NCBI GenBank assembly: GCA_031363055.1
Contig: JANLTP010000257.1
Span: 1-53,617, forward strand
Direction: 5' to 3'
DNA length: 53,617 bases
Source of the DNA: JANLTP01 sp031363055
Lineage (GTDB): Bacteria > Pseudomonadota > Gammaproteobacteria > Burkholderiales > Burkholderiaceae_E
The notes beneath the pieces are model-generated. The model was given only the letters and a program-made list of their open reading frames with translations. It was not told the origin of the DNA and ran no database searches. Shown here piece by piece: positions 41,330 through 49,703 of the stretch; position 1 is the stretch's first letter; every line of letters begins with the position of its first letter. Position numbers and translations under genes: made by a program.

Positions 41330-42213
41330 GGCGCGCTCACATGGGCGGGGCGCTTGTAACGGTTATAACTCCACAGATATTGCGCCGGCAAACGCGCGAT
41401 CATGCGCTCCATGGTGCGATTGGTGGCCTCGGGCGTCGGCGGCTCGAGCATCCGTTCGACGTGCAATCGCCAACCCTGGCCGTTGCCCAGCCGCTCGCAC
41501 AGAACCAGCACGACGGCGGCACCCGACATCTCGACCAGTCGTTGCGGCAAGGTCATGGTGTAGGCCGGTTCACCGAAAAAGGGTACCCAACGACCATCGC
41601 CCTCGGTCGGCACCTGGTCGGGCAAAATTGCGACGCCCGAACCTGATCGCAAGGCGCGCAGGCACATGCGCAAGCCGGCAACGCTGGTCGGCGCCGCCTG
41701 CATGCGCTCGCCACTACGCGCCGCTTTCATGGCAAGTTGCAGCAGCGCCTGCTTCGGCGGCTTGAACAACACCGTGACGCCGCGCCGATAGGCATACCAG
41801 CGCGCCGCTGCGTCGAAGTTGCCGATGTGCGGCGTGATAAACAGCACGCCCTTACCGAGCGCCTCGGCTTCATCGAGCACTTGCTCGTTGACACAATGCA
41901 CTTTGGCGGCGACTTGCGCCAGCGGTCGGAACCAGAGCCAGGGTGACTCGCCGATCATCTTGGCCGAATGCACCACTGACTGGCGGGCCAAGCGTTCTGA
42001 AGCGACGATTCGTTCGGAAGCGGGCGTACGATCCGAGCTAATCCGGGCGTCTGCTTGATTGACGCCGCCGGCCGCTTCAGCGCGATCGAGGTTTTTGCGG
42101 ATGCGCCCACGCAGCGACGGCGAGCACAGGTAGCCTAGCCAACCCAGCCAGCCAGCCAGGGTCTGCACAGCGCCCAGCGGCAATCTGCTGATCAATCGAA
42201 ACAACGCAAGCAT
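41326..42213 (-). CDS. Lipid A biosynthesis acyltransferase, second copy (LpxL/LpxM family)
   Basis: This 295-residue LPLAT has a catalytic HX4D motif ITPHIGNFDAAARW (about residue 126), LPDQVPTEGDGRWVPFFGEP and QYLWSYNRYKRPAHV. Typical paralogue pairs put two secondary acyl chains on lipid A. ATG 42213 starts MLALFRLISRLPLGAVQT; longer starts would add a Val/Cys-rich repeat tail. Residues 50-75 hold an insert ASERIVASERLARQ built from an 18-bp duplication. No ribosome site is visible before the ATG. Confidence 0.9.
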   Translation of the reverse strand: MLALFRLISRLPLGAVQTLAGWLGWLGYLCSPSLRGRIRKNLDRAEAAGGVNQADARISSDRTPASERIVASERLARQSVVHSAKMIGESPWLWFRPLAQVAAKVHCVNEQVLDEAEALGKGVLFITPHIGNFDAAARWYAYRRGVTVLFKPPKQALLQLAMKAARSGERMQAAPTSVAGLRMCLRALRSGSGVAILPDQVPTEGDGRWVPFFGEPAYTMTLPQRLVEMSGAAVVLVLCERLGNGQGWRLHVERMLEPPTPEATNRTMERMIARLPAQYLWSYNRYKRPAHVSAP

Positions 42214-42627
42214 CTGATACACACCAACGAATACACACCAACCAATGCACATCAACGAACACAAAACCATCGAATGCAAAACCAACGGCTACCCAACAAC
42301 GACGGGTACATGACGCGCGAGTCCCAAAAATCGACAAGACTCCATTGGACAGGATTAGTGCGCGCTAGTTGCGGTCGTATTTCGGGCAATGACGGAGTTT
42401 TTGACGCTGTGTTGTAGAGGCGCAACGCATGGGCAATGTTCGAATACAATCGAGGTGTCGCCGGTTTAATCGAACAACTTGCGGGGCGATTCATCAAATT
42501 CCGCTAAAGCGAAGCCACTTCTTCATGAGTCGGCAACGCCAGACTGGGCGAATGCATGCCGATTCCAGGCAACTGGGTTTGGCAAGCTTTGTCCGCCAAC
42601 ATTGCCTGCTATTGAAGGAGAAGTTTT
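42214..42627. other. Divergent region between the acyltransferase and metK
   Basis: No gene is seen. From the left it holds the 14-bp repeat array, then the promoter region of metK (a TACAAT box at 42445 but no convincing -35), then a leader of up to 170 bases. CAGGCAA (42566) and TTGCCTG (42602) can pair across 29 bases just before the metK ribosome site. I do not recognise a SAM riboswitch here. Confidence 0.5.
42219..42260. repeat. 14-bp tandem repeat ahead of the second acyltransferase gene
   Basis: Plus-strand units ACACACCAACGAAT (42219), ACACACCAACCAAT (42233) and GCACATCAACGAAC (42247), with two weaker copies to about 42288. The array begins within six bases of the acyltransferase ATG on the minus strand. 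Confidence 0.88.
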
Positions 42628-43788
42628 TTGTCGAACGAATATTTTTTCACCTCTGAGTCGGTATCCGAGGGCCACCCCGATAAAGTCGCCGACCAGATCT
42701 CGGACGCCATCCTCGACGCGATTCTGGCGCAGGACAAGTACTCGCGGGTTGCTGCCGAAACGCTCTGTACGACGGGTCTGGTACTGCTGGCCGGCGAGAT
42801 AACGACGCGCGCCAACATCGATTACATCCAGATTGCTCGCGACACGATCAAACGCATCGGTTATGACAACACCGAATACGGCATCGACTACAAGGGTTGC
42901 TCGGTTCAGGTTTGTTATGACAAACAGAGCCCGGACATCGCCCAGGGCGTTGATGAAGGCAAAGGCGTCGATCTCGAACAAGGCGCCGGCGACCAGGGTC
43001 TGATGTTCGGCTACGCCTGCAACGAAACGCCGGAACTAATGCCAGCCGCTATTTATTACGCGCACCGTCTGGTTGAGCGTCAGGCCGACCTGCGTCGCGA
43101 CGGCCGACTGTCCTGGCTGCGTCCGGATGCCAAGTCACAGGTCACGCTCAAATATCGCGATGGCAAACCTTATGCGATCGATACGGTGGTGTTGTCGACG
43201 CAGCATGCGCCGGACATTTCGCATGACATGCTGACTGAAGCGGTGATTGAAGACATCATCAAGCCAGTGTTGCCGAAAGACTTGATCAAGGGCGAAATCA
43301 AGTATCTGGTGAATCCCACCGGCCGATTTGTGGTTGGCGGCCCGCAAGGCGATTGCGGCCTGACCGGTCGCAAAATCATTGTGGATACTTACGGTGGTGC
43401 TGCGCCTCACGGCGGCGGTGCGTTCTCAGGCAAGGATCCTTCCAAAGTCGACTGCTCGGCCGCTTACGCCGCCCGTTATGTCGCCAAGAATATCGTGGCC
43501 GCCGGTCTGGCCGAACGTTGCACCGTTCAGGTGTCTTACGCCATCGGCATTGCACGGCCAACTTCGGTCTGGGTCACCACCCATGGCACTGGCAAGATCG
43601 ATGATGAAAAAATCGCCAATCTGATCAGTCAACACTTCGATCTTCGTCCGAAAGGCATCGTTCAGATGCTCGACCTGTTGCGCCCGATTTACCAAAAAAC
43701 TGCTGCTTATGGGCATTTTGGTCGCGAGGAACCGGAATTCACCTGGGAGCGAACCGACAAGGCGTCGTTGCTGCGCGCAGCCGCATAG
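42628..43788 (+). CDS. metK: S-adenosylmethionine synthetase
   Basis: This enzyme makes SAM from methionine and ATP. The 386-residue protein is full length: SNEYFFTSESVSEGHPDKVA at the start, GAGDQGLMFGYACNETPELM (about 118) and GGGAFSGKDPSKVDCSAAYA (about 264). The start is a TTG: AAGGAG lies 8 bases before it and no ATG is nearby in frame. It heads the SAM cycle block together with ahcY and metF downstream. Confidence 0.98.
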   Translation: MSNEYFFTSESVSEGHPDKVADQISDAILDAILAQDKYSRVAAETLCTTGLVLLAGEITTRANIDYIQIARDTIKRIGYDNTEYGIDYKGCSVQVCYDKQSPDIAQGVDEGKGVDLEQGAGDQGLMFGYACNETPELMPAAIYYAHRLVERQADLRRDGRLSWLRPDAKSQVTLKYRDGKPYAIDTVVLSTQHAPDISHDMLTEAVIEDIIKPVLPKDLIKGEIKYLVNPTGRFVVGGPQGDCGLTGRKIIVDTYGGAAPHGGGAFSGKDPSKVDCSAAYAARYVAKNIVAAGLAERCTVQVSYAIGIARPTSVWVTTHGTGKIDDEKIANLISQHFDLRPKGIVQMLDLLRPIYQKTAAYGHFGREEPEFTWERTDKASLLRAAA

Positions 43789-43849
43789 GTCGATCCAGGG
43801 CGGATCGGCCGTTCGCAAGGTTTTTAAGCTCTTTTCCGGATTCTTTGTT

Positions 43850-43855
43850 TAGAAT
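43850..43855 (+). promoter_or_regulatory. Putative -10 box for the riboswitch-ahcY transcript
   Basis: TAGAAT ends 7 bases before the first paired base of the SAH riboswitch, which is where a transcript containing the complete aptamer should start. No good -35 is found 17 bases upstream, so it may be a weak or extended promoter. Confidence 0.4.
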
Positions 43856-43862
43856 TCGAAGT

Positions 43863-43950
43863 TCTCGAGGAGCGCTGCAACGGATTCGACTCAGCTTTGG
43901 CTGATTCGAATCCCGCCAGGCTCGAGACACTTACTGTTGCAACCGCGCTC
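43863..43950 (+). promoter_or_regulatory. SAH (S-adenosylhomocysteine) riboswitch
   Basis: The conserved core GAGGAGCGCTGCAAC (43868) and CCAGGCTCG (43916) is present. P1 pairs TCTCGAG (43863-43869) with CTCGAGA (43921-43927). P2 pairs GGATTCGA with TCGAATCC, extended by TCAGC/GCTGA. The pseudoknot pairs GAGCGC (43870-43875) with GCGCTC (43945-43950). SAH binding activates expression of the following SAH hydrolase in this class. All pairings were checked base by base. Confidence 0.93.
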
Positions 43951-44048
43951 GTTAATCCGTGGCTTTGGCTACGGGCAACGAGCACCCCACGACGGTTGTA
44001 TCCGCGCCCGGACAGCATGAATCAAAGCCACTCTTTAATGGAGTGAAC

Positions 44049-45470
44049 ATGTCCGCAGTATTAAAAAAGACCGCCCCGTTTTCTGACTACCATGTCGCCG
44101 ATTTGTCGTTGGCCGCCTGGGGTCGCAAAGAAATCAAGATCGCCGAAACCGAGATGCCCGGCCTGATGGCGATCCGCAAGGAATTCGCAGTCGCGCAACC
44201 GCTCAGAGGCGCACGTGTGACCGGTTCGTTGCATATGACCATCCAGACCGCCGTGTTGATCGAAACGTTGACGGCACTGGGCGCCCAAGTACGCTGGGCC
44301 TCGTGCAATATTTTCTCGACGCAAGATCACGCTGCAGCCGCGATGGTTGAAGTCGGTGTACCGGTGTTTGCCTACAAGGGCGAAACGCTGGCTGAATATT
44401 GGCAGTACTCGCATCAGATCTTCGAGTGGGCCGACGGCGGTTACACCAACATGATTCTCGACGACGGTGGTGATGCCACGTTGTTGCTGCATTTGGGCAC
44501 CCGCGCCGAAACCGATCGTTCAGTACTGAACAATCCAGGCAGCGAAGAAGAGATCGAGTTATTCAAGTCAATCAATGCCACACTCGCCAAAGATCCGCAC
44601 TGGTATTCCAAGCGCCTGAAGCACGTCAAGGGCGTGACCGAAGAGACCACCACCGGGGTCTTGCGGCTGTACCAGATGCACAAGGAAGGCAAGCTGGCAT
44701 TCCCGGCCATCAACGTCAACGACTCGGTTACCAAGAGCAAGTTTGACAATTTGTACGGCTGCCGCGAATCATTGGTCGACGCCATCAAGCGCGCCACGGA
44801 TGTCATGATCGCCGGCAAGATTGCGGTCGTGGCCGGCTACGGCGACGTCGGCAAGGGTTCGGCGCAAGCCTTGCGCGCCCTGTCAGCACAAGTCTGGGTC
44901 ACCGAAATTGATCCGATCTGCGCACTGCAGGCCGCGATGGAAGGCTATCGCGTCGTCACCATGGATTACGCCGCCGACAAGGCCGACATCTTCGTGACCG
45001 CTACCGGCAACTTTCATGTGATTACGCATGAGCACATGAAAAACATGAAAGATCAGGCGATCGTCTGCAACATTGGTCACTTCGACAATGAAATCGATAT
45101 TGCCTCGGCCAAGTTGTATACCTGGGAAAATATCAAGCCGCAAGTCGACCATGTGATCTTCCCCGATGGCAAGCGCATCATCATGCTGGCCGAAGGTCGC
45201 CTGGTGAATCTGGGCTGTGGCACCGGTCATCCTTCGTATGTCATGAGCTCTTCATTTGCGAACCAGACGATTGCGCAGATCGAACTGTTCTCGAATACAG
45301 CGAACTATCCGATCGGCGTCTACACCTTGCCGAAACATCTGGATGAGAAAGTGGCTCGGCTGCAACTTTCGCGGCTCAATGCGCAGTTGACCACCTTGCG
45401 CCCCGATCAGGCTTCGTACATTGGTGTACCGTCGGCCGGCCCCTACAAGGCTGACCACTATCGATATTGA
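44049..45470 (+). CDS. ahcY: Adenosylhomocysteinase (SAH hydrolase)
   Basis: This enzyme hydrolyses S-adenosylhomocysteine to adenosine and homocysteine, removing the inhibitor of methyltransferases. The 473-residue tetrameric NAD enzyme has SCNIFSTQDHAAAA (about residue 85), the NAD site GKIAVVAGYGDVGKGSAQAL (about 257) and the C-terminal DHYRY that closes the active site. GGAG six bases before ATG 44049 sets the start; a longer frame to 43959 runs back into the riboswitch and is not real. Regulated by the SAH riboswitch 98 bp upstream; metF follows. Confidence 0.98.
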   Translation: MSAVLKKTAPFSDYHVADLSLAAWGRKEIKIAETEMPGLMAIRKEFAVAQPLRGARVTGSLHMTIQTAVLIETLTALGAQVRWASCNIFSTQDHAAAAMVEVGVPVFAYKGETLAEYWQYSHQIFEWADGGYTNMILDDGGDATLLLHLGTRAETDRSVLNNPGSEEEIELFKSINATLAKDPHWYSKRLKHVKGVTEETTTGVLRLYQMHKEGKLAFPAINVNDSVTKSKFDNLYGCRESLVDAIKRATDVMIAGKIAVVAGYGDVGKGSAQALRALSAQVWVTEIDPICALQAAMEGYRVVTMDYAADKADIFVTATGNFHVITHEHMKNMKDQAIVCNIGHFDNEIDIASAKLYTWENIKPQVDHVIFPDGKRIIMLAEGRLVNLGCGTGHPSYVMSSSFANQTIAQIELFSNTANYPIGVYTLPKHLDEKVARLQLSRLNAQLTTLRPDQASYIGVPSAGPYKADHYRY

Positions 45471-45550
45471 TTCGCGTTAAATCGCGACTGAATTGACTTG
45501 AATAGGATTCCTGACGTAGTCCGACATTCTTGCGATTTCAGCTCTTTGAT

Positions 45551-45584
45551 CCGTGCAACGCCGATCAGCACCGGTGTTGCACGG
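45551..45584 (+). promoter_or_regulatory. Stable hairpin in the ahcY-metF spacer
   Basis: CCGTGCAACGCCG pairs with CGGTGTTGCACGG over an 8-base loop; 13 bp with a single G-U. It ends 23 bases before the metF ATG. There is no U-run, so it is more likely a processing or expression-balance element than a terminator. Confidence 0.55.
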
Positions 45585-45607
45585 CTGACCTTGTATCGGC
45601 CATTGCC

Positions 45608-46474
45608 ATGAACAGACCCGTCAGTATCGATCCAATCGGTTCCGTGCCAATCAGTGGCGTTCCGATCAGCTTCGAATTCTTTCCGCCCAATACACCGGAA
45701 GGCGTCGTCAAACTTCGGGGCGTCCGAGCGCAACTCAATAAGGCGAAGCCCGAGTTCTTCAGCGTGACTTATGGCGCTGGCGGATCGACGCGCGAAAAGA
45801 CATTGGCGGTGGTGACCGAAATGGCCGCTGAAGGCCTGCAAGTGGCACCGCATTTGTCCTGCATTGGCGCGACCAAGGAATCCATTGTTGAATTGCTGAA
45901 TCTGTTCAAGCAACATAAAATTCGTCGGCTGGTTGCCCTGCGTGGCGATCTGCCTTCCGGCATGCTGAACGCCGGTGAGTTCCGATACGCCAGCGACCTG
46001 GTTGAATTCGTGCGTACCACCACCGGCGACTGGTTTCACATCGAAGTCGCCGCATATCCCGAAGTACACCCGCAGGCACGCTCGCCACAAGCCGATATGG
46101 ATGCCTTCATGGCCAAGGTTCGCGCCGGCTCCAGTTCGGTCATCACCCAGTATTTTTATAACGTCGATGCGTACTTCCGGTTCTGCGAAGATGCGCGCAG
46201 GCAAGGTTGTGAGTTGCCGATCGTTGCCGGCATCATGCCGATCACCAACTACACACAATTGGCACGATTCTCCGAGAGTTGCGGCGCCGAAATCCCGCGC
46301 TGGATACGGGGCCGGCTGATGAGTTTTGGTGACGACAAAGATTCCATCCGCGAGTTCGGTCTCGATGTGGTCGCCAGCCTGTGCAAGCAACTGTTGAACG
46401 GCGGCGCACCAGGCCTGCACTTCTACACCCTGAACCAGGCGGCACCCAGTCTGGACATCCTGGCGAGGCTGTAG
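45608..46474 (+). CDS. metF: 5,10-methylenetetrahydrofolate reductase
   Basis: This enzyme makes 5-methyl-THF for remethylation of homocysteine, closing the cycle with ahcY and metK. The 288-residue TIM-barrel FAD enzyme has ISFEFFPPNTPEGV, FFSVTYGAGGSTREKTL, RLVALRGDLPSG and TQYFYNVDAYFRFCEDARRQ. The usual N-terminus runs straight into SFEFFPP; here a 17-residue tail (SIDPIGSVPISGVPI) encoded by three 15-bp copies precedes it. Shares the ahcY riboswitch transcript across a 137-bp spacer. Confidence 0.96.
   Translation: MNRPVSIDPIGSVPISGVPISFEFFPPNTPEGVVKLRGVRAQLNKAKPEFFSVTYGAGGSTREKTLAVVTEMAAEGLQVAPHLSCIGATKESIVELLNLFKQHKIRRLVALRGDLPSGMLNAGEFRYASDLVEFVRTTTGDWFHIEVAAYPEVHPQARSPQADMDAFMAKVRAGSSSVITQYFYNVDAYFRFCEDARRQGCELPIVAGIMPITNYTQLARFSESCGAEIPRWIRGRLMSFGDDKDSIREFGLDVVASLCKQLLNGGAPGLHFYTLNQAAPSLDILARL
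45632..45676 (+). repeat. 15-bp in-frame repeat at the metF N-terminus
   Basis: CCAATCGGTTCCGTG (45632), CCAATCAGTGGCGTT (45647) and CCGATCAGCTTCGAA (45662). The third copy is the start of the conserved ISFEF core, so the tail looks like a back-duplication of the gene's own first codons. Confidence 0.75.
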
Positions 46475-46669
46475 CACTGCGGCGCGAAACCCGCGTTACG
46501 GCGCGGTTCACACGCCGCCGCGGCGAACTGTTGTGTCGCCCTGCCGTCGATGCCGTCATCGCGACCGCCAATCGGCAAATCGCGGATTGCACCGGCTTTT
46601 CAGCCGCCGAGCCTTTCGATCACGAACCCCAGCGGCTAGGATGCTCTTAAGAGAATCCATCAGGTCCCC

Positions 46670-48331
46670 ATGTCAAGCGCAGAAGCCACACCCCCTGTCA
46701 AGTCCAAGCTGAACAAGTCGGCGGCGGCCAAGCCCTTGGTTCAGAGCCATTTCCGGATTCCGGTGGCCAAGCTGACGCTCGGTATGTGGGTCGCCCAACT
46801 CGATAAACCCTGGGTCGACACACCGTTCTTGATTCAGGGCTTCGAGATTGACAGCGACACCGAGTTGCAGAATCTGCGCGAATATTGCCGCTTTGTTTAT
46901 GTCGATCTGAATTTGTCGCAAGCCGCCGTCGCCGGTCGAATTCGCGACTCCGAACAGCTCGCCGACGATGCCAAGGACAACAGTGCCAAGGGGCAGTTCC
47001 AGTCGTTGCGGGGCGCCGAAGCTCAGGTCAAGGCCGCCGAAACCAACGCCGAAAAGACGCCCCTACCAGCCAGTGGCAAACAGCGGGTCAAATTACCCGA
47101 AAAGGCACCGGCTACTTCGCAGCAGCGATTTCGCGATTTTGTGCGCTCGAGCGCCGGATCGCCGACCAACGGCAAGGACGCCGACGCGCCGATCTGGAAG
47201 CGGTTATGGTCAAGTCTGAATGACCTTTTTAGCAGCAGCGGCGCCACGTCGAAGCGTCGCTCGGACGATATCGAGGCCGGAAAACGCGCGCTCCAACTTG
47301 AAATTCGCAGCACATTGCCCGCCGGCGCAAAACTGGTTCGTTACGCCGAAAGCAAATCGGTGCCGGAAGAATTGCCCCGCGCCCGATCGGCACTGAAGAC
47401 CAGCGAGTCGACACTGAAGCGCGTACTGCAAGATATTCGCAGTGGTGCGATTCCCGATATCGACAAGGTCCAGGGCTCGGTCGACGACATGGTCGACAGC
47501 ATGGTGTCGAATCCGGACGCCATGATGTGGATCGCCCGGTTGCGTGACGAAGACACCACCACCTACTCGCACGGCGTTCGGGTGTCGCTCTACATGGTGT
47601 CGCTCGGGCGACAGCTGGGTTTTCCGAAAGAGCAGTTGGGCCAACTGGGCATGATCGGCATGCTGGCCGACGTCGGCAAACTGAATGTCGCGCGCGCCCT
47701 GCTCGAGAAACCGGGCATGTTGACACCGAAGGAACATGATGCGGTCAAGATGCATGTTCAATACAGCATCGAGGCTCTGAACACCACGGGCAAATTGCCG
47801 CCTGAGGTCGAGATGGGCATCTTGCAGCACCATGAGCGCATGGATGGCAGCGGCTATCCAGCGGGTTTGAAGGCCGACGCCATCAGCGTCTACGGCCGGA
47901 TCGCCGGCATTGCCGATTGTTTCTCGGCCTTGACGACCTCACGGCCCTATGCGAATGCGCAGGCACCGCAGGACGCACTGGTCAACATGTATCACTGGGC
48001 GGGCACTTCGTTTCATGAGGCACTGGTAGAACAGTTCGTCCAGTCAATTGGCGTGTTTCCGGTCGGTACCCTGGTGGAACTCTCCAGCGGCGAGATCGCC
48101 GTCGTGGTGGCCCAGAATCGGGTGCGCCGCCTGGAACCGAAGGTCCTGATGTTGACCTGGCCCGACAAGCGTCCTCTTTCCAACCCGGTAGAGCGTGACC
48201 TGTTCCAATCGAAATCCGATGAGCAAGGGCAGCGGCTTCGAATCGCCCGTGGTTTGCCGATGGGTGCCTTTGGCTTGAAGCTTCGTGACTATTACGCCGA
48301 TAACGTCGCTCATGCCACCAACCTCCTCTAA
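46670..48331 (+). CDS. HD-GYP domain protein with degenerate HD motif
   Basis: This 553-residue protein has a DUF3391-like N-terminal domain (RIPVAKLTLGMWVAQLDKPW, residues 29-85), a charged linker with long low-complexity stretches, and an HD-GYP module from about 290. The GYP loop LQHHERMDGSGYPAGLKADA is intact, but the defining HD dyad reads GMLADVGKLNV: Ala333-Asp334 in place of His-Asp, so a metal ligand is missing. Other His ligands (YSHGVRVSLYM, MHVQYS) remain. It may therefore bind c-di-GMP without fast hydrolysis. The EAL gene begins 20 bp inside its end. AGGT before the ATG is a weak ribosome site. Confidence 0.9.
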   Translation: MSSAEATPPVKSKLNKSAAAKPLVQSHFRIPVAKLTLGMWVAQLDKPWVDTPFLIQGFEIDSDTELQNLREYCRFVYVDLNLSQAAVAGRIRDSEQLADDAKDNSAKGQFQSLRGAEAQVKAAETNAEKTPLPASGKQRVKLPEKAPATSQQRFRDFVRSSAGSPTNGKDADAPIWKRLWSSLNDLFSSSGATSKRRSDDIEAGKRALQLEIRSTLPAGAKLVRYAESKSVPEELPRARSALKTSESTLKRVLQDIRSGAIPDIDKVQGSVDDMVDSMVSNPDAMMWIARLRDEDTTTYSHGVRVSLYMVSLGRQLGFPKEQLGQLGMIGMLADVGKLNVARALLEKPGMLTPKEHDAVKMHVQYSIEALNTTGKLPPEVEMGILQHHERMDGSGYPAGLKADAISVYGRIAGIADCFSALTTSRPYANAQAPQDALVNMYHWAGTSFHEALVEQFVQSIGVFPVGTLVELSSGEIAVVVAQNRVRRLEPKVLMLTWPDKRPLSNPVERDLFQSKSDEQGQRLRIARGLPMGAFGLKLRDYYADNVAHATNLL

Positions 48332-49703
48332 CAACATCGCACTGGAATTGCCCGAGCGCGCGCCCGAGGCTGTGCCCGGGCCGAGCGCGCGCGCGTCAGC
48401 CCGACTGTCGGCGCGCGAGTTGCTGAATCATACCGGCGAAATTCTGAAGTCCGACGCCGCTTCCCGCAGCGTCCTGATGGTCGTCAACCTGAACCGCTCG
48501 GATCGTCTGCAAGCGCTGGCCCAGCAATCGGTGTCGCGACCGGTGATGTTCGAAGTCATCAAGCGCATTCAAGCGATTTTGCGGCCGCTCGATCGCTATG
48601 CACTGGTGTCACATGAAGAACTTTGGTTGCTGCTGGCTGATCTGCCCAATGCGGCGCTCGGTGAGCTGGCCGCCAGGACCATCCAGCAAGGTCTGGCGCG
48701 GCCAATCCATATTCAACACGACGGCGAGGAACTGATCGTTCAGTTGCGCCCGAACGTGGGTGCCGCCTGGTTAAAGCGCGCCGGTGGCGCCGATCCCATG
48801 GTCCTGCTGGTCGCTGCGGCTGACGCCTGTGCGGCGGCTGCCCAGTCCGACGAGCGCGTCGAAATCACCGAGCTCGAGTCGGATGAGGCGATGATCAATC
48901 GCAACGATCTCGAACGCGATCTGCGACACGCGCTGCAAAACAATGATCTCGAGGTTTTTTTCCAGCCGCAAATCGATCTGCGCAGCGACGCCTGCGTCGC
49001 GGTCGAGGCGCTGATCCGATGGACCGATCCAAAGCGCGGTACCGTCAGCCCGCAGTTGATCGCGTCGATTTGCGAAGAGCGCGGCATGATGGGTCAACTG
49101 ACTCAATTCGTTCTGAACACCGCACTTCGCCATCAGATGTTCTGGAAAACCCACGACGTCGACGTTCGCGTCGCCATCAATATCTCGGCCTTGTCACTAT
49201 CCGATCCGACCTTTCCGACCCAGGTCTCGCAGGCACTGTCGACCTGGGGCGCCGACCCGCGCAACCTCACGCTCGAGCTCACCGAGAGCTCGATTGTGCA
49301 GAATGAACGCACCGCGCTGGAATTCATGAACCAGCTGAAGGCGCTCGGATGCCATCTGGCGATCGATGATTTCGGCACTGGCTATTCATCGTTCGCCTAT
49401 TTGCGTCAATTCCCGCTGCACGAGCTGAAGATCGATCAAACCTTTGTTCGCGACATCACCACTGAACGCGGCGATGAGCGCATTGTCAATGCACTGGTCG
49501 ATCTGGCCCATACCTTCGATATGCGCGCTCTGGCCGAAGGCGTCGAGACGGTCGAAGCGGCCGAGATTCTCAAGCGCCTGGGCTGTGACTTTGCCCAGGG
49601 CTACCTGTATTCGAAGGCCTTGTCGGCCAGCAAATTCGTTACCTGGTTTCGCGAGCGCAAGAAGCGGCAGGAACAACAGATGTCAGCGTTTGGCTTGGTG
49701 TAA
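48312..49703 (+). CDS. EAL-domain c-di-GMP phosphodiesterase with degenerate GGDEF
   Basis: In this 463-residue protein, residues 40-190 form a GGDEF-like fold whose signature reads SHEEL, so no cyclase activity is expected. The EAL domain (about 205-450) keeps the catalytic set: VEALIRW, INISALSLSD, LTLELTES, AIDDFGTGYSSFAYL, KIDQTFVRD, ALAEGVET and AQGYLYSKAL. It should linearise c-di-GMP to pGpG. ATG 48312 overlaps the HD-GYP gene by 20 bp, showing coupled synthesis. The 3' end overlaps the convergent cyclo-ligase gene by 65 bp, an unusually long overlap. Confidence 0.93.
   Translation: MPPTSSNNIALELPERAPEAVPGPSARASARLSARELLNHTGEILKSDAASRSVLMVVNLNRSDRLQALAQQSVSRPVMFEVIKRIQAILRPLDRYALVSHEELWLLLADLPNAALGELAARTIQQGLARPIHIQHDGEELIVQLRPNVGAAWLKRAGGADPMVLLVAAADACAAAAQSDERVEITELESDEAMINRNDLERDLRHALQNNDLEVFFQPQIDLRSDACVAVEALIRWTDPKRGTVSPQLIASICEERGMMGQLTQFVLNTALRHQMFWKTHDVDVRVAINISALSLSDPTFPTQVSQALSTWGADPRNLTLELTESSIVQNERTALEFMNQLKALGCHLAIDDFGTGYSSFAYLRQFPLHELKIDQTFVRDITTERGDERIVNALVDLAHTFDMRALAEGVETVEAAEILKRLGCDFAQGYLYSKALSASKFVTWFRERKKRQEQQMSAFGLV

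Noticed and set aside
42566..42608. SAM riboswitch in front of metK
   Set aside because: Only a 7-bp complementarity is present and none of the known SAM riboswitch cores can be found.
43794..43825. Terminator after metK (CGATCC/GGATCG stem)
   Set aside because: The stem is short and the T-run starts about 14 bases later, so it does not fit an intrinsic terminator.
43959..44048. Longer start of ahcY at 43959
   Set aside because: It runs back to the edge of the riboswitch pseudoknot, lacks a ribosome site and adds 30 non-conserved residues.
46381..46650. 89-codon plus ORF after metF
   Set aside because: It overlaps metF in another frame and has no start signal or conserved motif; the 195-bp gap to the HD-GYP gene seems empty.
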